From NCBI RefSeq assembly GCF_018760365.1, contig NZ_JAHIAB010000002.1, positions 310,001 through 374,000 on the forward strand: a stretch of DNA of 64,000 nt, in the 5' to 3' direction. A program made the translations under genes and the position numbers. This stretch comes from Pseudooceanicola endophyticus (lineage in GTDB: Bacteria > Pseudomonadota > Alphaproteobacteria > Rhodobacterales > Rhodobacteraceae). Shown here piece after piece: positions 16,958 through 26,922 of this stretch; the first letter of the stretch is position 1; each line of letters begins with the position of its first letter. The notes under the pieces are model-generated. The model made no database searches. It saw only the letters and a list, made by a program, of their open reading frames with translations, and was not told the DNA's origin.

Positions 16958-19189
16958 TCAGTTACTGCAAGACTTGCGCGTGCTTCCGCCTGCGTCATTG
17001 AGCGTGAAGCCCCGCAGGCCCACGGTGAAGGTAACGTCGGTCGAAGGGGTGACCACCTCGGAGGAGCCGTAGCTGCGATCCAGGCCCAGGCCGACCTCGA
17101 CGCATTCGTTGCGCCAGGTCACGCCCAGCCCGGCCTTGACCGGGCGTTCGGCGGCGATGTCGTAGCGGGCATTGGCCGACAGGCCCCAGGTGTCGTTGAC
17201 CTGCACGCTGCCGTCCAGGCCCCACTGAGAGACCACCTCGGCGCGGTCCTGCTGTTCGTCGCGGGGCAGCCAGACATAGCTCGCCGAGAAGGTGGTGCGG
17301 GTGCTGATCCAGCTGGCCAGCGCCTCTGCCTTGTCAAGCTGCAGCGCATCGGCGGGATCGTAGAGGCCGCGCGCGGTCACGGACCAGCCGCCCGGGGCGG
17401 CGACCTGGCCGGCGATCAGCACGTCGGAATAGCGCGAATCCAGCCCCGAAGACCGGCTGAAATCGGCATCCACCTTCTGCTGCCAGACCTGGCCCACGAC
17501 TCCGCGCAGGGTCCAGTCGGAGGCGGTGTAATGCGCCCAGCTCAGCCCGTAGGCGGTGCGCCAGCCGCGTTCGCGCCGGTCGGGGGCGGAATAGCGGGTC
17601 AGGCCCAGCAGGTTGCCCTCGTCGAACTCGACCCGGGTGCTTTCCTCGTCCGCGACCTTCAGCGCGTGACCGCCCGACCAGGCCAGCTGGGCGACCGGTT
17701 CGATCACGTCGCGGCTGCCGTCGGCATTGGCGCGCTGCATCGGCAGGCGCAGGGTGACGGCGCTGTAGGGGGTGATGCCGGACTGGCTGTCGGGCAGGGT
17801 GCTGTCGTCCATGGTGCGGAAACTGTCCGCGACCATGCCGCCCAGGGTTTCGACCCGCAGGCCATGGCGCAGCGTCCAGGTGCGCCGCCAGTCCGAGGAG
17901 ACCGACAGCCGCGCCACGTCGCGCCCCTCGACGATGCCGTCGGCATCGGGGGTGTCGCTGTCGGAGATCCGGTAATGCCCGTGCAGCTCTGCGCCATAGC
18001 GCAGTTCGCCGCCGATCAGGGCCGGGAACAGCCGCTTCTCGTAGCTGGCATCGCCGATGTAGGAGGGGATGGTGTTGTAGTTCTCGTCGGCGCGCAGCGA
18101 GCGGTAGTGCACCATCGAGAAGCCGATCCATTCATCCCGCCGCGCCCGGTCCAGCGTGATCTCGCTGCGCAGGCGGTCCTCGTCGGAATAGTCGTAATCC
18201 GACAGGTAGGAGACATCCGACACCGCCTTCAGCGAGAAGCTGAGCGTGAAGTCGCGCGGCAGGTAGAACAGCCCGTCCGCCTGGATGTACCCGCGCGAGC
18301 TGAAGTCGCTGTCGAGGTCATCGCGCGACACCGCACCGATCACCGAGAGCGCACCGGTGCGGTAGGCCTGGCGGTAGCGGAACTCCATCGTGCGGGTCTT
18401 GTCCGAGATGAAGGGCGTCAGCGTCAGGTCGCGGTTGTCGCCGAGCCGCAGGTAGTAGGGCAGCTTCATGCCCGTGCCCAGCGTGGTGTCGCGGCGGAAT
18501 TCCGGGATCAGGAAGCCGCTGGCGCGCTTCTGGGTCGGATCCGGCAGGCGCAGTTTCGGCAGGTAGAGCAGCGGCACGCCCATCACCTCGAAGCGGGCCT
18601 TGTCGAAATAGAGCTGCCCGGCCTCGGTGTCGTGGACCACGCTTTCGGCGCGGATCTGCCAGAGCGGCGGCTTGCTCTGGCCGCAGACCTGACAGGAGGA
18701 CACGGTGGTCTTGTAAAGCTGGGTATAGCGCCCCTCGACCCGGGCGACCTGGGCGGCGGCAAGCTGCACCTGCTGGTTCAGCATGATCCGGGCACCGCGC
18801 ATCAGCCCGTTCTGCAGGTCGCGGTCCAGCGTGCCGCTGTCGGCGACGATCACCGTGCTGCCATCGGCCTGGGTCAGGGTCATCGGGCCTTCCAGCGCCA
18901 GTTCCCCGGTTTCCTTGTTGTAGGTGACGCGGGTGGCGCGCAGCCGCACATCGCCCTGAAGCGCCTCGACATGGCCCTCGGCCACCAGCTTGTCGGGGCC
19001 CTCCATGAAGATCTTGTCGGCCACCAGCATTGCCGGTCCGGAGGTGTCCTGCGCCTGCGCGCCCCCGGCCAGCCCCATGGCCAGCGCCAGCCCCGCGCCG
19101 AGCGTCCAGCGCCAGCGCGGCGCCGGGGTGGCGCGGGTCAGGGATCGGGTCGGGGCGCCGCGCTTCGCGGCGGCAGGCACTGGCGGCAT
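16958..19189 (-). CDS. lptD: LPS assembly outer-membrane protein LptD
   Basis: LptD with LptE inserts lipopolysaccharide into the outer leaflet. The 743-residue protein has a signal peptide ending near GGAQAQ, then an LptA-like beta-jellyroll (VADKIFMEGPDKLVAEGHVE) and a large C-terminal beta-barrel with alternating aromatic strands. Cysteines at SSCQVCGQ and near the C-terminus (RNECVEV, KSCSN) can form the inter-domain disulphides needed for LptD function. The ATG at 19189 overlaps the lptG stop by one base (TGATG). It sits in the standard order lptF-lptG-lptD-surA. Confidence 0.96.
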   Translation of the reverse strand: MPPVPAAAKRGAPTRSLTRATPAPRWRWTLGAGLALAMGLAGGAQAQDTSGPAMLVADKIFMEGPDKLVAEGHVEALQGDVRLRATRVTYNKETGELALEGPMTLTQADGSTVIVADSGTLDRDLQNGLMRGARIMLNQQVQLAAAQVARVEGRYTQLYKTTVSSCQVCGQSKPPLWQIRAESVVHDTEAGQLYFDKARFEVMGVPLLYLPKLRLPDPTQKRASGFLIPEFRRDTTLGTGMKLPYYLRLGDNRDLTLTPFISDKTRTMEFRYRQAYRTGALSVIGAVSRDDLDSDFSSRGYIQADGLFYLPRDFTLSFSLKAVSDVSYLSDYDYSDEDRLRSEITLDRARRDEWIGFSMVHYRSLRADENYNTIPSYIGDASYEKRLFPALIGGELRYGAELHGHYRISDSDTPDADGIVEGRDVARLSVSSDWRRTWTLRHGLRVETLGGMVADSFRTMDDSTLPDSQSGITPYSAVTLRLPMQRANADGSRDVIEPVAQLAWSGGHALKVADEESTRVEFDEGNLLGLTRYSAPDRRERGWRTAYGLSWAHYTASDWTLRGVVGQVWQQKVDADFSRSSGLDSRYSDVLIAGQVAAPGGWSVTARGLYDPADALQLDKAEALASWISTRTTFSASYVWLPRDEQQDRAEVVSQWGLDGSVQVNDTWGLSANARYDIAAERPVKAGLGVTWRNECVEVGLGLDRSYGSSEVVTPSTDVTFTVGLRGFTLNDAGGSTRKSCSN

Positions 19190-20298
19190 CAGCCGTCCTC
19201 CATCTGCAAGAGAAGCCCGGTGGCCAGCAGCAGCGAGGCGATCGGCGGCGCCCAGGCTGCCAGCATCACCGGGATCTGGCCGGATTCCCCCAGCACCTGG
19301 GCGAAATTCCGGATGTAGTAAAGCGAGAAGCCCAGCATGATCGTTGCCAGCACCGCGACACCGGTACGGCCGAAACGCGCCGGGCGCATGGTGAAGGCCG
19401 AGGAGACAAGCACCAGCGCCACCAGGAACAGCGGCCGGGCCAGCTCCATCTGGAACCAGACCAGGTGCCGGCGGGCCGCAAAGCCGGCGGCGCGCAGCTC
19501 CTGGATATAGGCCGGCAGCTGCCAGATCGAGATCGAGGAGGGCGAAGCGAAACTGTCGCGGATGCGCTGCTCGGTCAGGGTCGAGGGCAGGCTGTACTGC
19601 GGCAGCACCATGGCCCCGGCCTCGGGGTTGGTGCCGGCATCGAGCGGCCAGATCTTCACCCCGCGCAGCTGCCAGGCGCCATCGCTCAGCCGGGCCGAGG
19701 CGGCCTCGATCCGGCGGCTGGGCACCTGGCCGCCGTCGGTCTCGGTGAAGGTCAGGAAGGAGACGTCGTAAAGTTCTGTCGCCTGGGCATTGGCGCGGCT
19801 GGCCCGGATCACCGTCTGACCCTCGGCGGTGCCGCCCTGACGCAGCCACAGCCCGTCCGCCGAGACCGACATGACATCGCTGCCCCCGGTCTTGTAGCGT
19901 TCGGAAATGTCGGAATAGGCCCGCGAGGTCGCGGCCACCAGCGGGTTCATCACCGCGACGATGAAGACCCCCAGCAGGAAGGCCACGATCAGCGGCGAAA
20001 CCAGCGTGCGCAGCGCCGAACGCCCGGCGGCACGCACCACCACCAGTTCGGAGGAGCGCGCCAGCGACAGGAACAGCGTCACCGTCGACAGGATCATGAT
20101 CAGCGGCAGGATCTCATAGAGCGCCGCCGGCGTGGCCAGCAGCGTCAGCCCGAAGATCCGCCCGAAGCCCACCCCGTCGTCGGAGAACTTGCGCAGCTCC
20201 TCCACCAGATCGATGAAGAGGGTGAGCAGGAAGAACACCCCGAAGATCAGCAGGAAGGAACGCAGGAAGCGGCGGGCGAAGTAAAGGTGCAGGATCAT
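19189..20298 (-). CDS. lptG: LPS export ABC transporter permease LptG
   Basis: LptG and LptF form the inner-membrane permease of the LptB2FG transporter that extracts LPS. The 369-residue protein begins MILHLYFARRFLRSFLL and has three N-terminal and three C-terminal transmembrane helices around a periplasmic beta-jellyroll domain (about residues 130-270). ARSSELVVVRAAG is the coupling-helix region that contacts the ATPase LptB. Its ATG overlaps the lptF stop in an ATGA, and its own stop overlaps the lptD start. LptB and the bridge proteins LptA/LptC are not in the window. Confidence 0.95.
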   Translation of the reverse strand: MILHLYFARRFLRSFLLIFGVFFLLTLFIDLVEELRKFSDDGVGFGRIFGLTLLATPAALYEILPLIMILSTVTLFLSLARSSELVVVRAAGRSALRTLVSPLIVAFLLGVFIVAVMNPLVAATSRAYSDISERYKTGGSDVMSVSADGLWLRQGGTAEGQTVIRASRANAQATELYDVSFLTFTETDGGQVPSRRIEAASARLSDGAWQLRGVKIWPLDAGTNPEAGAMVLPQYSLPSTLTEQRIRDSFASPSSISIWQLPAYIQELRAAGFAARRHLVWFQMELARPLFLVALVLVSSAFTMRPARFGRTGVAVLATIMLGFSLYYIRNFAQVLGESGQIPVMLAAWAPPIASLLLATGLLLQMEDG

Positions 20299-21440
20299 GC
20301 CGGGGCCTCCGCGCGGCGCTGGCGCCGGCGTATCGGACGGGCCGCCCACCACAGCAGCGCCGCGCTGATCAGCAGCCCCACCAGCGAAGGCAGGTACAGC
20401 AGCGGCCACAGGTCGCCATCCTTGCGCACCGGGCCGGTGACGCCGCCCTCGATGCCCTTAAGCAGCACCAGGAGCGCCACGGCGATGATGATCTGCTTCC
20501 AGACCCCGAAGCGGCTGAAACCACCGATCTGCAGCGCGGCAAAGCCGATCAAGGCCGCGGCAATGCACAGCAGCGCCTGGGTGATGCGGCCATGGGCCTC
20601 CTGGAGGATGCGGCCCCGGGTGTTGCCGGTCAGCGTGCCGGCGGCGTCGGGATCGGCCAGCAGGGTCAGGGTCGACATGCCCCGCATGGTCGGGCGGATG
20701 CTGTCGCTGCTCTTGATGAAGCTGCCGATATCGTAGGTCATGTCCTGGAAATGGGTGGTGAACAGCCGCTGGGTGCTTTTTTCCAGCGATTGCGTCAGCC
20801 CGTCGACCATCACCAGTTTCGGTGCCGGGCCGTCGCTGCCCTTGGAGGCGGTGTTGACGATATAGGCGCGCGCGGCGGTGAAGGTCTGCGGCTCTTCTGC
20901 ATTGCGGCGATCCGACAGGAAGACATCGCGCAGTGTGCCGTCGTCGTCGATGTCGCGGATGTAGAAGGTGACACCCGAGGTCGGGTGCAAGAAGGCGCCC
21001 TCAGTCAGCATCCGGGCGGTGATGTTGCGGGCGATCTCGCTGTCGCGGGTCTGCATCTCCTGCTGGCTGAGCGGCACCAGGACCTGGGTCAGAAGCGACA
21101 TCATCGCGGCGGCGATCAGCCCGAAGACCAGCGCCGGACGCGCCAGCCGCCAGGGCGAGAAGCCGGTAGCGCGCATCACCACCAGCTCGCTGTCCGAAGA
21201 CAGCCGGTTGGTGACATAGACCGCCGCGGCAAAGACCGCGATCGGCAGAACCGTGCGGATCACCCCCGGCAGGGTCAGCGCGGAATATTCAAGGAAGACC
21301 AGTGCGGTCTGGCCATCGCCCAGCAGCCGGTCGAACAGCTGCACCGCCGCGTTGATCCAGTAGATGGCCACCAGCACGAGCGTGAAGAAGCCGAACAGCA
21401 TCATAAGCTGCGACAGCAGATATCTGTCGAAACGCGCCAA
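20295..21440 (-). CDS. lptF: LPS export ABC transporter permease LptF
   Basis: This 381-residue partner of LptG has the same six-helix plan with a periplasmic jellyroll. The coupling segment SSDSELVVMRATGFSPWRLARP (shown here as SELVVMRATGFSPWRLA) is typical. The start is assigned to TTG at 21440: it gives MARFDRYLLSQL, the normal LptF N-terminus, and has GGGAG seven bases upstream. An ATG 93 nt further upstream would add an unlikely Arg/Gly/Pro-rich extension. It is the first gene of the lptF-lptG-lptD-surA-rsmA operon and is divergent from pepA, so a promoter should lie in 21441-21623. Confidence 0.93.
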   Translation of the reverse strand: MARFDRYLLSQLMMLFGFFTLVLVAIYWINAAVQLFDRLLGDGQTALVFLEYSALTLPGVIRTVLPIAVFAAAVYVTNRLSSDSELVVMRATGFSPWRLARPALVFGLIAAAMMSLLTQVLVPLSQQEMQTRDSEIARNITARMLTEGAFLHPTSGVTFYIRDIDDDGTLRDVFLSDRRNAEEPQTFTAARAYIVNTASKGSDGPAPKLVMVDGLTQSLEKSTQRLFTTHFQDMTYDIGSFIKSSDSIRPTMRGMSTLTLLADPDAAGTLTGNTRGRILQEAHGRITQALLCIAAALIGFAALQIGGFSRFGVWKQIIIAVALLVLLKGIEGGVTGPVRKDGDLWPLLYLPSLVGLLISAALLWWAARPIRRRQRRAEAPA

Positions 21441-21623
21441 TCTTCGCTCCCGAATGCGTCGTCCGCCTGCACTCGGGCAGGGTCCGCCTAGGATAACGGG
21501 TTTGCGGGGCGGGTAAAACTGCATTCTGGTCAAAGCGGCGGTCGCGCGCTAGCCTCCGTCACGACATCCGCCACGACAGCCGGCCCGGCGGGCCGGCAGA
21601 CCCGATTTCAAGGACCCCAGGAT

Positions 21624-23084
21624 TTGACCCAGCCCGTCTCTCTCGCCTTTACCGAAACCGATCTGGAGGCGATTGCCGGGGCCGAAGGCCGCGTGGCGCT
21701 GGTGCTTGATCCCGGGCGCGGCCTCTCGGCGCTGGCCCGCCGGGTCAATAAGCTGACCCGGGGGGCGGTGCTGCGGCTGGTGGAAAGCGCGGGCTTTGCC
21801 GATCGCGCCCCCGGAGAGATCATCACCCTGGCCTGGCCGCAGGGGCTGGCCGCCGAGGCGCTCGACATCGTGCTGCTGCCGCGCCGTCCCGAGGCGGCGC
21901 TGCTGCGCAGGACGGGCGGCAAGCTTGCCAAGCTTTCCGCCGAGAAGGGGCTGCTGGTGCTGGCCGGTGCGCTGCAGGGCGTCGAGGACCTGGCCCTGGG
22001 GCTGCTGTTGCGCGGCTATGCCTATGATGCGCTGAAAAGCCAGAAGGCCGCGCCCCGGGGGGCGGTCACGGTGATGGGCCGCGTGCCCGATGCCGATCCG
22101 GCGGCACTGCAGGCGCTGGCCGAGGGGATCTTTTTCACCCGCGACCTGGTGAATGCACCGGCCAACCTGCTGACCACCACGCGCTTCGCCGAGGAACTGC
22201 TGGCGCTGCGCGATCTTGGGATCACCGTCGAGGTGCTGGAGGAGGACCAGCTGGAAGAGCTCGGCATGGGCGCGCTGCTGTGCGTCGGCCAGGGCTCGGC
22301 CAGCCCCTCCAAGGTGGTGGTGATGCAATGGGCGGGCGGCACGCCCGGAGAGGCGCCGCTGGCGCTGGTCGGCAAGGGGGTTGTCTTCGACACCGGCGGC
22401 ATTTCCCTCAAGCCCGCCGGCGGCATGGAGGACATGACCATGGACATGGGCGGCGCGGGCACCGTGGCGGGCACGATGAAGGCGCTGGCACTGCGCAGGG
22501 CGCCCGCCAATGTCGTCGGTCTGGTCGGCCTCGTCGAGAACATGCCCTCCGGCACGGCCGTGCGCCCCGGCGACGTGGTGACGACGATGAAGCGCGACAC
22601 GGTCGAGGTGATCAACACCGATGCCGAGGGGCGCCTCGTGCTGTGCGACGTGCTCTGGTACGCACAGGAACGGTTCCAGCCGAAGGGCGTGATCGACCTG
22701 GCGACGCTGACCGGGGCCTGCATTGTGGCGCTGGGCCACGAGAATGCCGGCGTCTTTTCCAATTCCGACGCGTTCTGCAATGCCTTCCTGAAAGCCGCGG
22801 CGGCAGAGGGCGAGGGCGCCTGGCGCCTGCCGCTCGCGCCGGCCTATGACCAGCTCCTGAAAAGCCGGGTTGCGGACATGAAGAACGTCGGCGGTCGACC
22901 GGCGGGATCGATCACCGCTGCCCAGTACCTGCAGCGCTTCGTGAAGCCCGGGACCCCCTGGATCCACCTCGACATCGCCGGCGTGGCCAGTCTGAAGTCG
23001 GAAAGCGATCTGGCCCCGACCGGGGCTACCGGCTGGGGCGTGCTGGCCCTGGACCGGCTGGTGCGCGACGGCTTCGAGGGCTAA
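21624..23084 (+). CDS. pepA: Leucyl aminopeptidase (M17)
   Basis: PepA removes N-terminal residues from peptides using two metal ions. The 486-residue protein carries the M17 signature NTDAEGRL at residues 331-338 and the metal and catalytic segment GKGVVFDTGGISLKPAGGM. The start is a TTG at 21624 with AAGGA ten bases upstream, giving MTQPVSLAFTETDLE. It lies opposite lptF, a common arrangement, and precedes holC by 3 nt. Some PepA proteins also bind DNA, but nothing here shows that. Confidence 0.95.
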   Translation: MTQPVSLAFTETDLEAIAGAEGRVALVLDPGRGLSALARRVNKLTRGAVLRLVESAGFADRAPGEIITLAWPQGLAAEALDIVLLPRRPEAALLRRTGGKLAKLSAEKGLLVLAGALQGVEDLALGLLLRGYAYDALKSQKAAPRGAVTVMGRVPDADPAALQALAEGIFFTRDLVNAPANLLTTTRFAEELLALRDLGITVEVLEEDQLEELGMGALLCVGQGSASPSKVVVMQWAGGTPGEAPLALVGKGVVFDTGGISLKPAGGMEDMTMDMGGAGTVAGTMKALALRRAPANVVGLVGLVENMPSGTAVRPGDVVTTMKRDTVEVINTDAEGRLVLCDVLWYAQERFQPKGVIDLATLTGACIVALGHENAGVFSNSDAFCNAFLKAAAAEGEGAWRLPLAPAYDQLLKSRVADMKNVGGRPAGSITAAQYLQRFVKPGTPWIHLDIAGVASLKSESDLAPTGATGWGVLALDRLVRDGFEG

Positions 23085-23087
23085 CGG

Positions 23088-23552
23088 ATGGGCCAGGTCT
23101 ATTTCTACCATCTCACGCGCTCTTCGGTCGACGGCGCCTTGCAGGCGTTGCTCCCCCGCGCGTTGCAGGCCGGCTGGCGTGTTGCGGTCCGGGGCCGCGA
23201 AGCGGAACGGCTCGACTGGCTGGACCAGAAGCTCTGGCTCGGCCCGGACGAGACCTTCCTGCCGCATGGTCGCGATAGCGCCCCCCATGCCCAGCTGCAG
23301 CCGATCCTGCTCACCCAGGGCGTTCCGGCCAATGAGCCTGATTGCCTGATGGCCATTGACGGCGCCGATCTCACACCGCAGGAGATTGCCCCGCTGAAAC
23401 GCGCCTGCATCCTGTTCGACGGGCGTGACGAGGCCGCCACGGCTCATGCACGCATCCAGTGGAAGGCGCTGACCGGCGCGGGCTGCGCGGCGATCTACTG
23501 GTCGGAGGAATCCGGGCGCTGGGAAAAGAAGGCGCAAAGCGGCGGCCAGTGA
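23088..23552 (+). CDS. holC: DNA polymerase III chi subunit
   Basis: HolC belongs to the clamp-loader complex and links it to single-stranded DNA-binding protein. The 154-residue protein starts MGQVYFYHLTRSSVDGALQ and has the family's VAVRGREAERLDWLDQKLW and FLPHGRD segments. It starts 3 nt after the pepA stop, the usual pepA-holC order. A large palindromic element follows before the converging hflX. Confidence 0.95.
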   Translation: MGQVYFYHLTRSSVDGALQALLPRALQAGWRVAVRGREAERLDWLDQKLWLGPDETFLPHGRDSAPHAQLQPILLTQGVPANEPDCLMAIDGADLTPQEIAPLKRACILFDGRDEAATAHARIQWKALTGAGCAAIYWSEESGRWEKKAQSGGQ

Positions 23553-23584
23553 ACCGCTGCCCTGTGGAGTGAGCTGCCGCCTGT

Positions 23585-23713
23585 CATTTTCTTGTTCCAA
23601 ATACCTCCGCCGGAGGCTTGGCGCGGCGTCGCCGCGCCAAATCCGCAGGGAGAGCTTTCGGAATGGCGCGGTGCGCCATCGCTTCGCGGAAGGTATTTGA
23701 GAACAAGAAAATG
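23585..23713. repeat. Large intergenic palindrome between holC and hflX
   Basis: Near-perfect 22/23-nt outer arms (23585-23606 and 23691-23713, starting CATTTTCTTGTT) enclose three further hairpins: CCTCCG-C-CGGAGG (23604-23616), TTGGCGCGGC-GTC-GCCGCGCCAA (23618-23640) and ATGGCGC-GGT-GCGCCAT (23663-23679). Arms are A/T-rich at the ends, so the RNA would have a U-tract in both directions. It probably terminates both converging genes. Confidence 0.8.
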
Positions 23714-23715
23714 GG

Positions 23716-24990
23716 TCAGAGATCGCGGAATTTCGCCGCCTGGCGGGCCGTCCAGAGCAGGTCGAGCTCGATGCCGTTCTCGGTCTGGCGTTCGGCCTGC
23801 ACAATGCCCTCCTTGAAGGCCCATGCACGGCGCTTGCCGTCGGACCATTCGAGGGTGACCGTTTCGGCGTGCCGTTCGGAATCGAGGGTCCGGGTGATCT
23901 CATCCAGCAGCTCGGGCAGGCCCTGACCGGTGATCGCCGAGATCGGCAGGACCTGTTCCTCGCGGATCGCGCGCTGAATGAGGTTCGGAGCCTCCTCCTC
24001 GGGGAGCAGGTCGATCTTGTTCCAGACCTCGAGCACGGGGATGTCTTCAGGCAGGCCCAGATCGGCGAGAATGTCCTCGACGTCCTGTTTCTGTTCCTCG
24101 CTCTCGGGGTGCGAGATGTCGCGGACATGGAGCACCAGGTCGGCTTCCAGCACCTCTTCGAGCGTGGCGCGGAAGGCGGCGACCAGCTGGGTCGGCAGGT
24201 TCGAGATGAAGCCCACCGTGTCCGACAGGATGATCTCGGCGCCGCTGTCGAGCTTGACCCGGCGCATCGTCGGGTCAAGCGTGGCAAAGAGCATGTCCTT
24301 GGCCAGCACATCCGCCCCGGTCAGGTGGTTGAACAGTGTCGACTTGCCGGCGTTGGTATAGCCCACCAGCGCGACGATCGGGAAGGGGACCTTGGCGCGG
24401 GCGGCGCGGTGCAGTTCGCGCGTTTTCACCACCTGGTCGAGCTGGCGGCGCAGGCGCACCAGCTGTTCGTCGATGGCACGCCGGTCGGCCTCGATCTGGG
24501 TTTCGCCGGGGCCGCCGACGAAGCCGAGACCGCCGCGCTGGCGTTCCAGGTGGGTCCAGGCCCGGACCAGGCGGGTGCGCTGGTAGGCCAGGGCCGCCAT
24601 CTCGACCTGGAGGACGCCTTCGCGGGTGCGGGCGCGGTCCGAGAAGATCTCGAGGATCAGGCCGGTGCGGTCGAGGATCTTGACCTTCCAGGCCTTCTCG
24701 AGGTTGCGCTGCTGCACGGGCGTCACGCGCCCGTCGATCAGCACCAGCTCGGTCTCCGCCTCGGAGAACATCTGCTTGAGTTCCTCGACCTTGCCGGAGC
24801 CGAAGAGCGTCTTGGGTTGCGGGGTCGCCAGGCGCACCACCTCGTTGCCCACGACCTCGAGACCGGGCAGCGCTTGGGCGAGGCTGACGGCCTCGGCCAA
24901 TGCGTAGCCGGGGGCGTGACGGGTGTCGTCACGCCGCATGTCGGGGTGGATCACGAAGGCGCGCGTGGGCGCTACCTCATGGCCGATCAA
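23716..24990 (-). CDS. hflX: GTPase HflX
   Basis: HflX is a GTPase that binds the 50S subunit and rescues stalled or heat-damaged ribosomes. The 424-residue protein has the N-terminal HflX domain with the Gly-rich [17 protein letters not shown] (residues 151-167), the P-loop GYTNAGKS at 210-217, DTVGF and NKID. The start is a TTG at 24990 that overlaps the hfq stop (TTGA), so the genes are coupled; an ATG at residue 18 is an alternative. It is the last gene of trkA-trkH-hfq-hflX. Confidence 0.95.
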   Translation of the reverse strand: MIGHEVAPTRAFVIHPDMRRDDTRHAPGYALAEAVSLAQALPGLEVVGNEVVRLATPQPKTLFGSGKVEELKQMFSEAETELVLIDGRVTPVQQRNLEKAWKVKILDRTGLILEIFSDRARTREGVLQVEMAALAYQRTRLVRAWTHLERQRGGLGFVGGPGETQIEADRRAIDEQLVRLRRQLDQVVKTRELHRAARAKVPFPIVALVGYTNAGKSTLFNHLTGADVLAKDMLFATLDPTMRRVKLDSGAEIILSDTVGFISNLPTQLVAAFRATLEEVLEADLVLHVRDISHPESEEQKQDVEDILADLGLPEDIPVLEVWNKIDLLPEEEAPNLIQRAIREEQVLPISAITGQGLPELLDEITRTLDSERHAETVTLEWSDGKRRAWAFKEGIVQAERQTENGIELDLLWTARQAAKFRDL

Positions 24991-25226
24991 TTGGTGTCGT
25001 CGCCTTCATAGAGGGTGATTGCCTGCGACGGCATGATCGTGGAGATCGCGTGCTTGTAGACCAGCTGGGCCTGGCCGTCGCGGCGCAGCAGGACGCAGAA
25101 GTTGTCGAACCAGGTGATGACGCCCTGCAGCTTCACCCCGTTGATCAGGAAGATCGTGACCGGAACCTTGGTTTTCCGGACATGGTTTAGAAATGCGTCC
25201 TGGAGATTCTGTCGGTCGGAAGCCAT
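24987..25226 (-). CDS. hfq: RNA chaperone Hfq
   Basis: Hfq is a hexameric Sm-like RNA-binding protein that pairs small RNAs with messenger RNAs. The 79-residue protein has the Sm1 motif ([21 protein letters not shown]) and Sm2 motif with YKHAISTI, and the N-terminal [12 protein letters not shown] helix carrying the proximal-face residues. The short charged tail GDDTN follows. It lies 129 nt after trkH and overlaps hflX. A candidate Hfq-type small RNA is found elsewhere in the window at 40.2 kb. Confidence 0.98.
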   Translation of the reverse strand: MASDRQNLQDAFLNHVRKTKVPVTIFLINGVKLQGVITWFDNFCVLLRRDGQAQLVYKHAISTIMPSQAITLYEGDDTN

Positions 25227-25355
25227 TCTCGTTGTGCCTTTTTGTTTCTTATTGCCTGGTGCGGCTTTTCGTCTTGCCGGCGAAGTATGAGGGCGGGATT
25301 CGGAAACTTCCAGCCCCGAGTGCCGGTTTTTGTGACCCGTTGTGAAAAAGCTGCC

Positions 25356-26909
25356 TCAGTCGCGCCACAGGTCCGGATTGAACAGCGCGATGATCGCCAG
25401 AAGCTCCAGCCGGCCCAGCACCATGATCGCGCAGAGCGCCACCTTGGCCCCCGGGGTCAGCAGGTTCAGCGCCACCGGTTCGGCGCCGCCGTAGACCGTC
25501 AGCGGGCCGGTGTTCGACAGTGCCGCGACCGAGAGCGCGGTGGCGTTCTCGAAGCCGATACCGAAGAGCGAGAGCAGCGCCATGGAGCCGGCCAGGCAGA
25601 TCGCGAAGAGCATGAAGAAGACCCAGGCATGGAAGGCGCCCTGTCGGCGAATGCGCCGGCCGGCAACGCCGTGGCCCGAGATCGAGGAAGGGTGCACCAG
25701 GCGGTCCAGCTCGCGCCGGCCATTGAGGTAGAGCGCATAGACCCGCAGGAGCTTGACGCCGCCGGCGGTGGTGGCGACGCCGCCGCCGATCATCGCCAGG
25801 CCCATCAGGATCATGCCCGGTGTCGACAGGCCCGACCAGTTCTGCGCCGTGTCCCAGTCCGCGCTTTCCCAGCCCGTCGTCGTCAGGAAAGACAGCACGG
25901 TGAACAGAGAGCCCCAGAAGGCCCGCAGCGCGGTCAGCACGTCCTGGGTCGATTTCACGTCGATGGCGCCGATCCAGTGGCGCAGGAACAGCAGCGCCGG
26001 CACGATGAGGACCAGCGCCAGGCCCATGCGGATCTCGGGGTCGCGGTGCAGCGCCAGCCGCGAGGTCACGGTGTCGGAGGTGAAGGTGATCCGCGACAGG
26101 GCGAAGATCATGAAGACGGCGATGACCATCTCTCCGGGGATGCCGGAGGTCGCGTTCTGCACCCCGCCGATCGGCGAGATCCCCGAGGTCGAGAGCGTCG
26201 ACATCGCGTGGCACAGTGCCACCAGTGGGGTGTCGCCCGCCATCAGCAGCAGGATCCACAGCACCACCGTCAGCCCGATGTAGATCGGCAGCAGCTGCAG
26301 CGCGCCGCGGATCATCCGGCGGATGACGCCGGCGCGCTGGAACCGGTCGAGGCGGGTCTCGCTCTGGTCGCGGCCCGCGGCGGTGACCTCGAAACCGCCC
26401 AGCGACAGCGGGGCCATGACGGCGGCGGCGGCGATCCAGATCAGGAAACCGCCCATCCAGCCGACCTGGGCGCGCCACAGGTGCAGCGGCGCGGAAAGCC
26501 GGCGCGGATCGTCGTAGAAGGTCATGCCGGTGGTCGTGAAGCTCGAGACCATCTCGGCATAGGCATTGACGAAGCGGGTGTCGGGCAGGCTTTCCGAGAA
26601 CGGCAGGGCCAGCAGCAGCGGCAGGCCCATGAAGGCCGCGAACAGTGAGAGCAGCGCGTGCAGGTCGCCGCGCCCGGTGTTCAGAAGCGGCCGGGTGCCG
26701 CGCGCCAGCGCGATCAGGAAAGAGACCGTGGAGCCCAGGAAGGCCACGTAGAAGAAGTTCCGCGCGACCAGGTAGTTCTCCTGGACCAGGCCCACGGTGG
26801 CGGGCACCAGCATCGACAGGCAAAGCGACAGCGTGATCCCGAGGAACAGCGGCTGGCTCTCGATGCGGTTGCGCATCGTGTTGGGGCGGGGCTGGTGGGT
26901 ATGGACCAT
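25356..26909 (-). CDS. trkH: K+ uptake channel protein TrkH
   Basis: TrkH is the membrane pore of the Trk potassium uptake system. The 517-residue protein has about ten to twelve hydrophobic helices including four pore repeats with filter-like segments such as LCHAMSTLSTSGISP and SSFTTTGMTFY. The start is assigned to the ATG at 26909, which lies 14 nt beyond the trkA stop; an ATG 11 codons downstream (MRNRIES) would also work. It partners the cytosolic TrkA encoded immediately upstream. Confidence 0.93.
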   Translation of the reverse strand: MVHTHQPRPNTMRNRIESQPLFLGITLSLCLSMLVPATVGLVQENYLVARNFFYVAFLGSTVSFLIALARGTRPLLNTGRGDLHALLSLFAAFMGLPLLLALPFSESLPDTRFVNAYAEMVSSFTTTGMTFYDDPRRLSAPLHLWRAQVGWMGGFLIWIAAAAVMAPLSLGGFEVTAAGRDQSETRLDRFQRAGVIRRMIRGALQLLPIYIGLTVVLWILLLMAGDTPLVALCHAMSTLSTSGISPIGGVQNATSGIPGEMVIAVFMIFALSRITFTSDTVTSRLALHRDPEIRMGLALVLIVPALLFLRHWIGAIDVKSTQDVLTALRAFWGSLFTVLSFLTTTGWESADWDTAQNWSGLSTPGMILMGLAMIGGGVATTAGGVKLLRVYALYLNGRRELDRLVHPSSISGHGVAGRRIRRQGAFHAWVFFMLFAICLAGSMALLSLFGIGFENATALSVAALSNTGPLTVYGGAEPVALNLLTPGAKVALCAIMVLGRLELLAIIALFNPDLWRD

Positions 26910-26922
26910 CCGGGGCCCGACC

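Noticed and set aside
20295-21533. LptF starting at an ATG at 21533
   Set aside because: The extra 31 residues are Arg/Gly/Pro-rich and unlike LptF. The TTG at 21440 has GGGAG upstream and gives the usual RFDRYLLSQL N-terminus.
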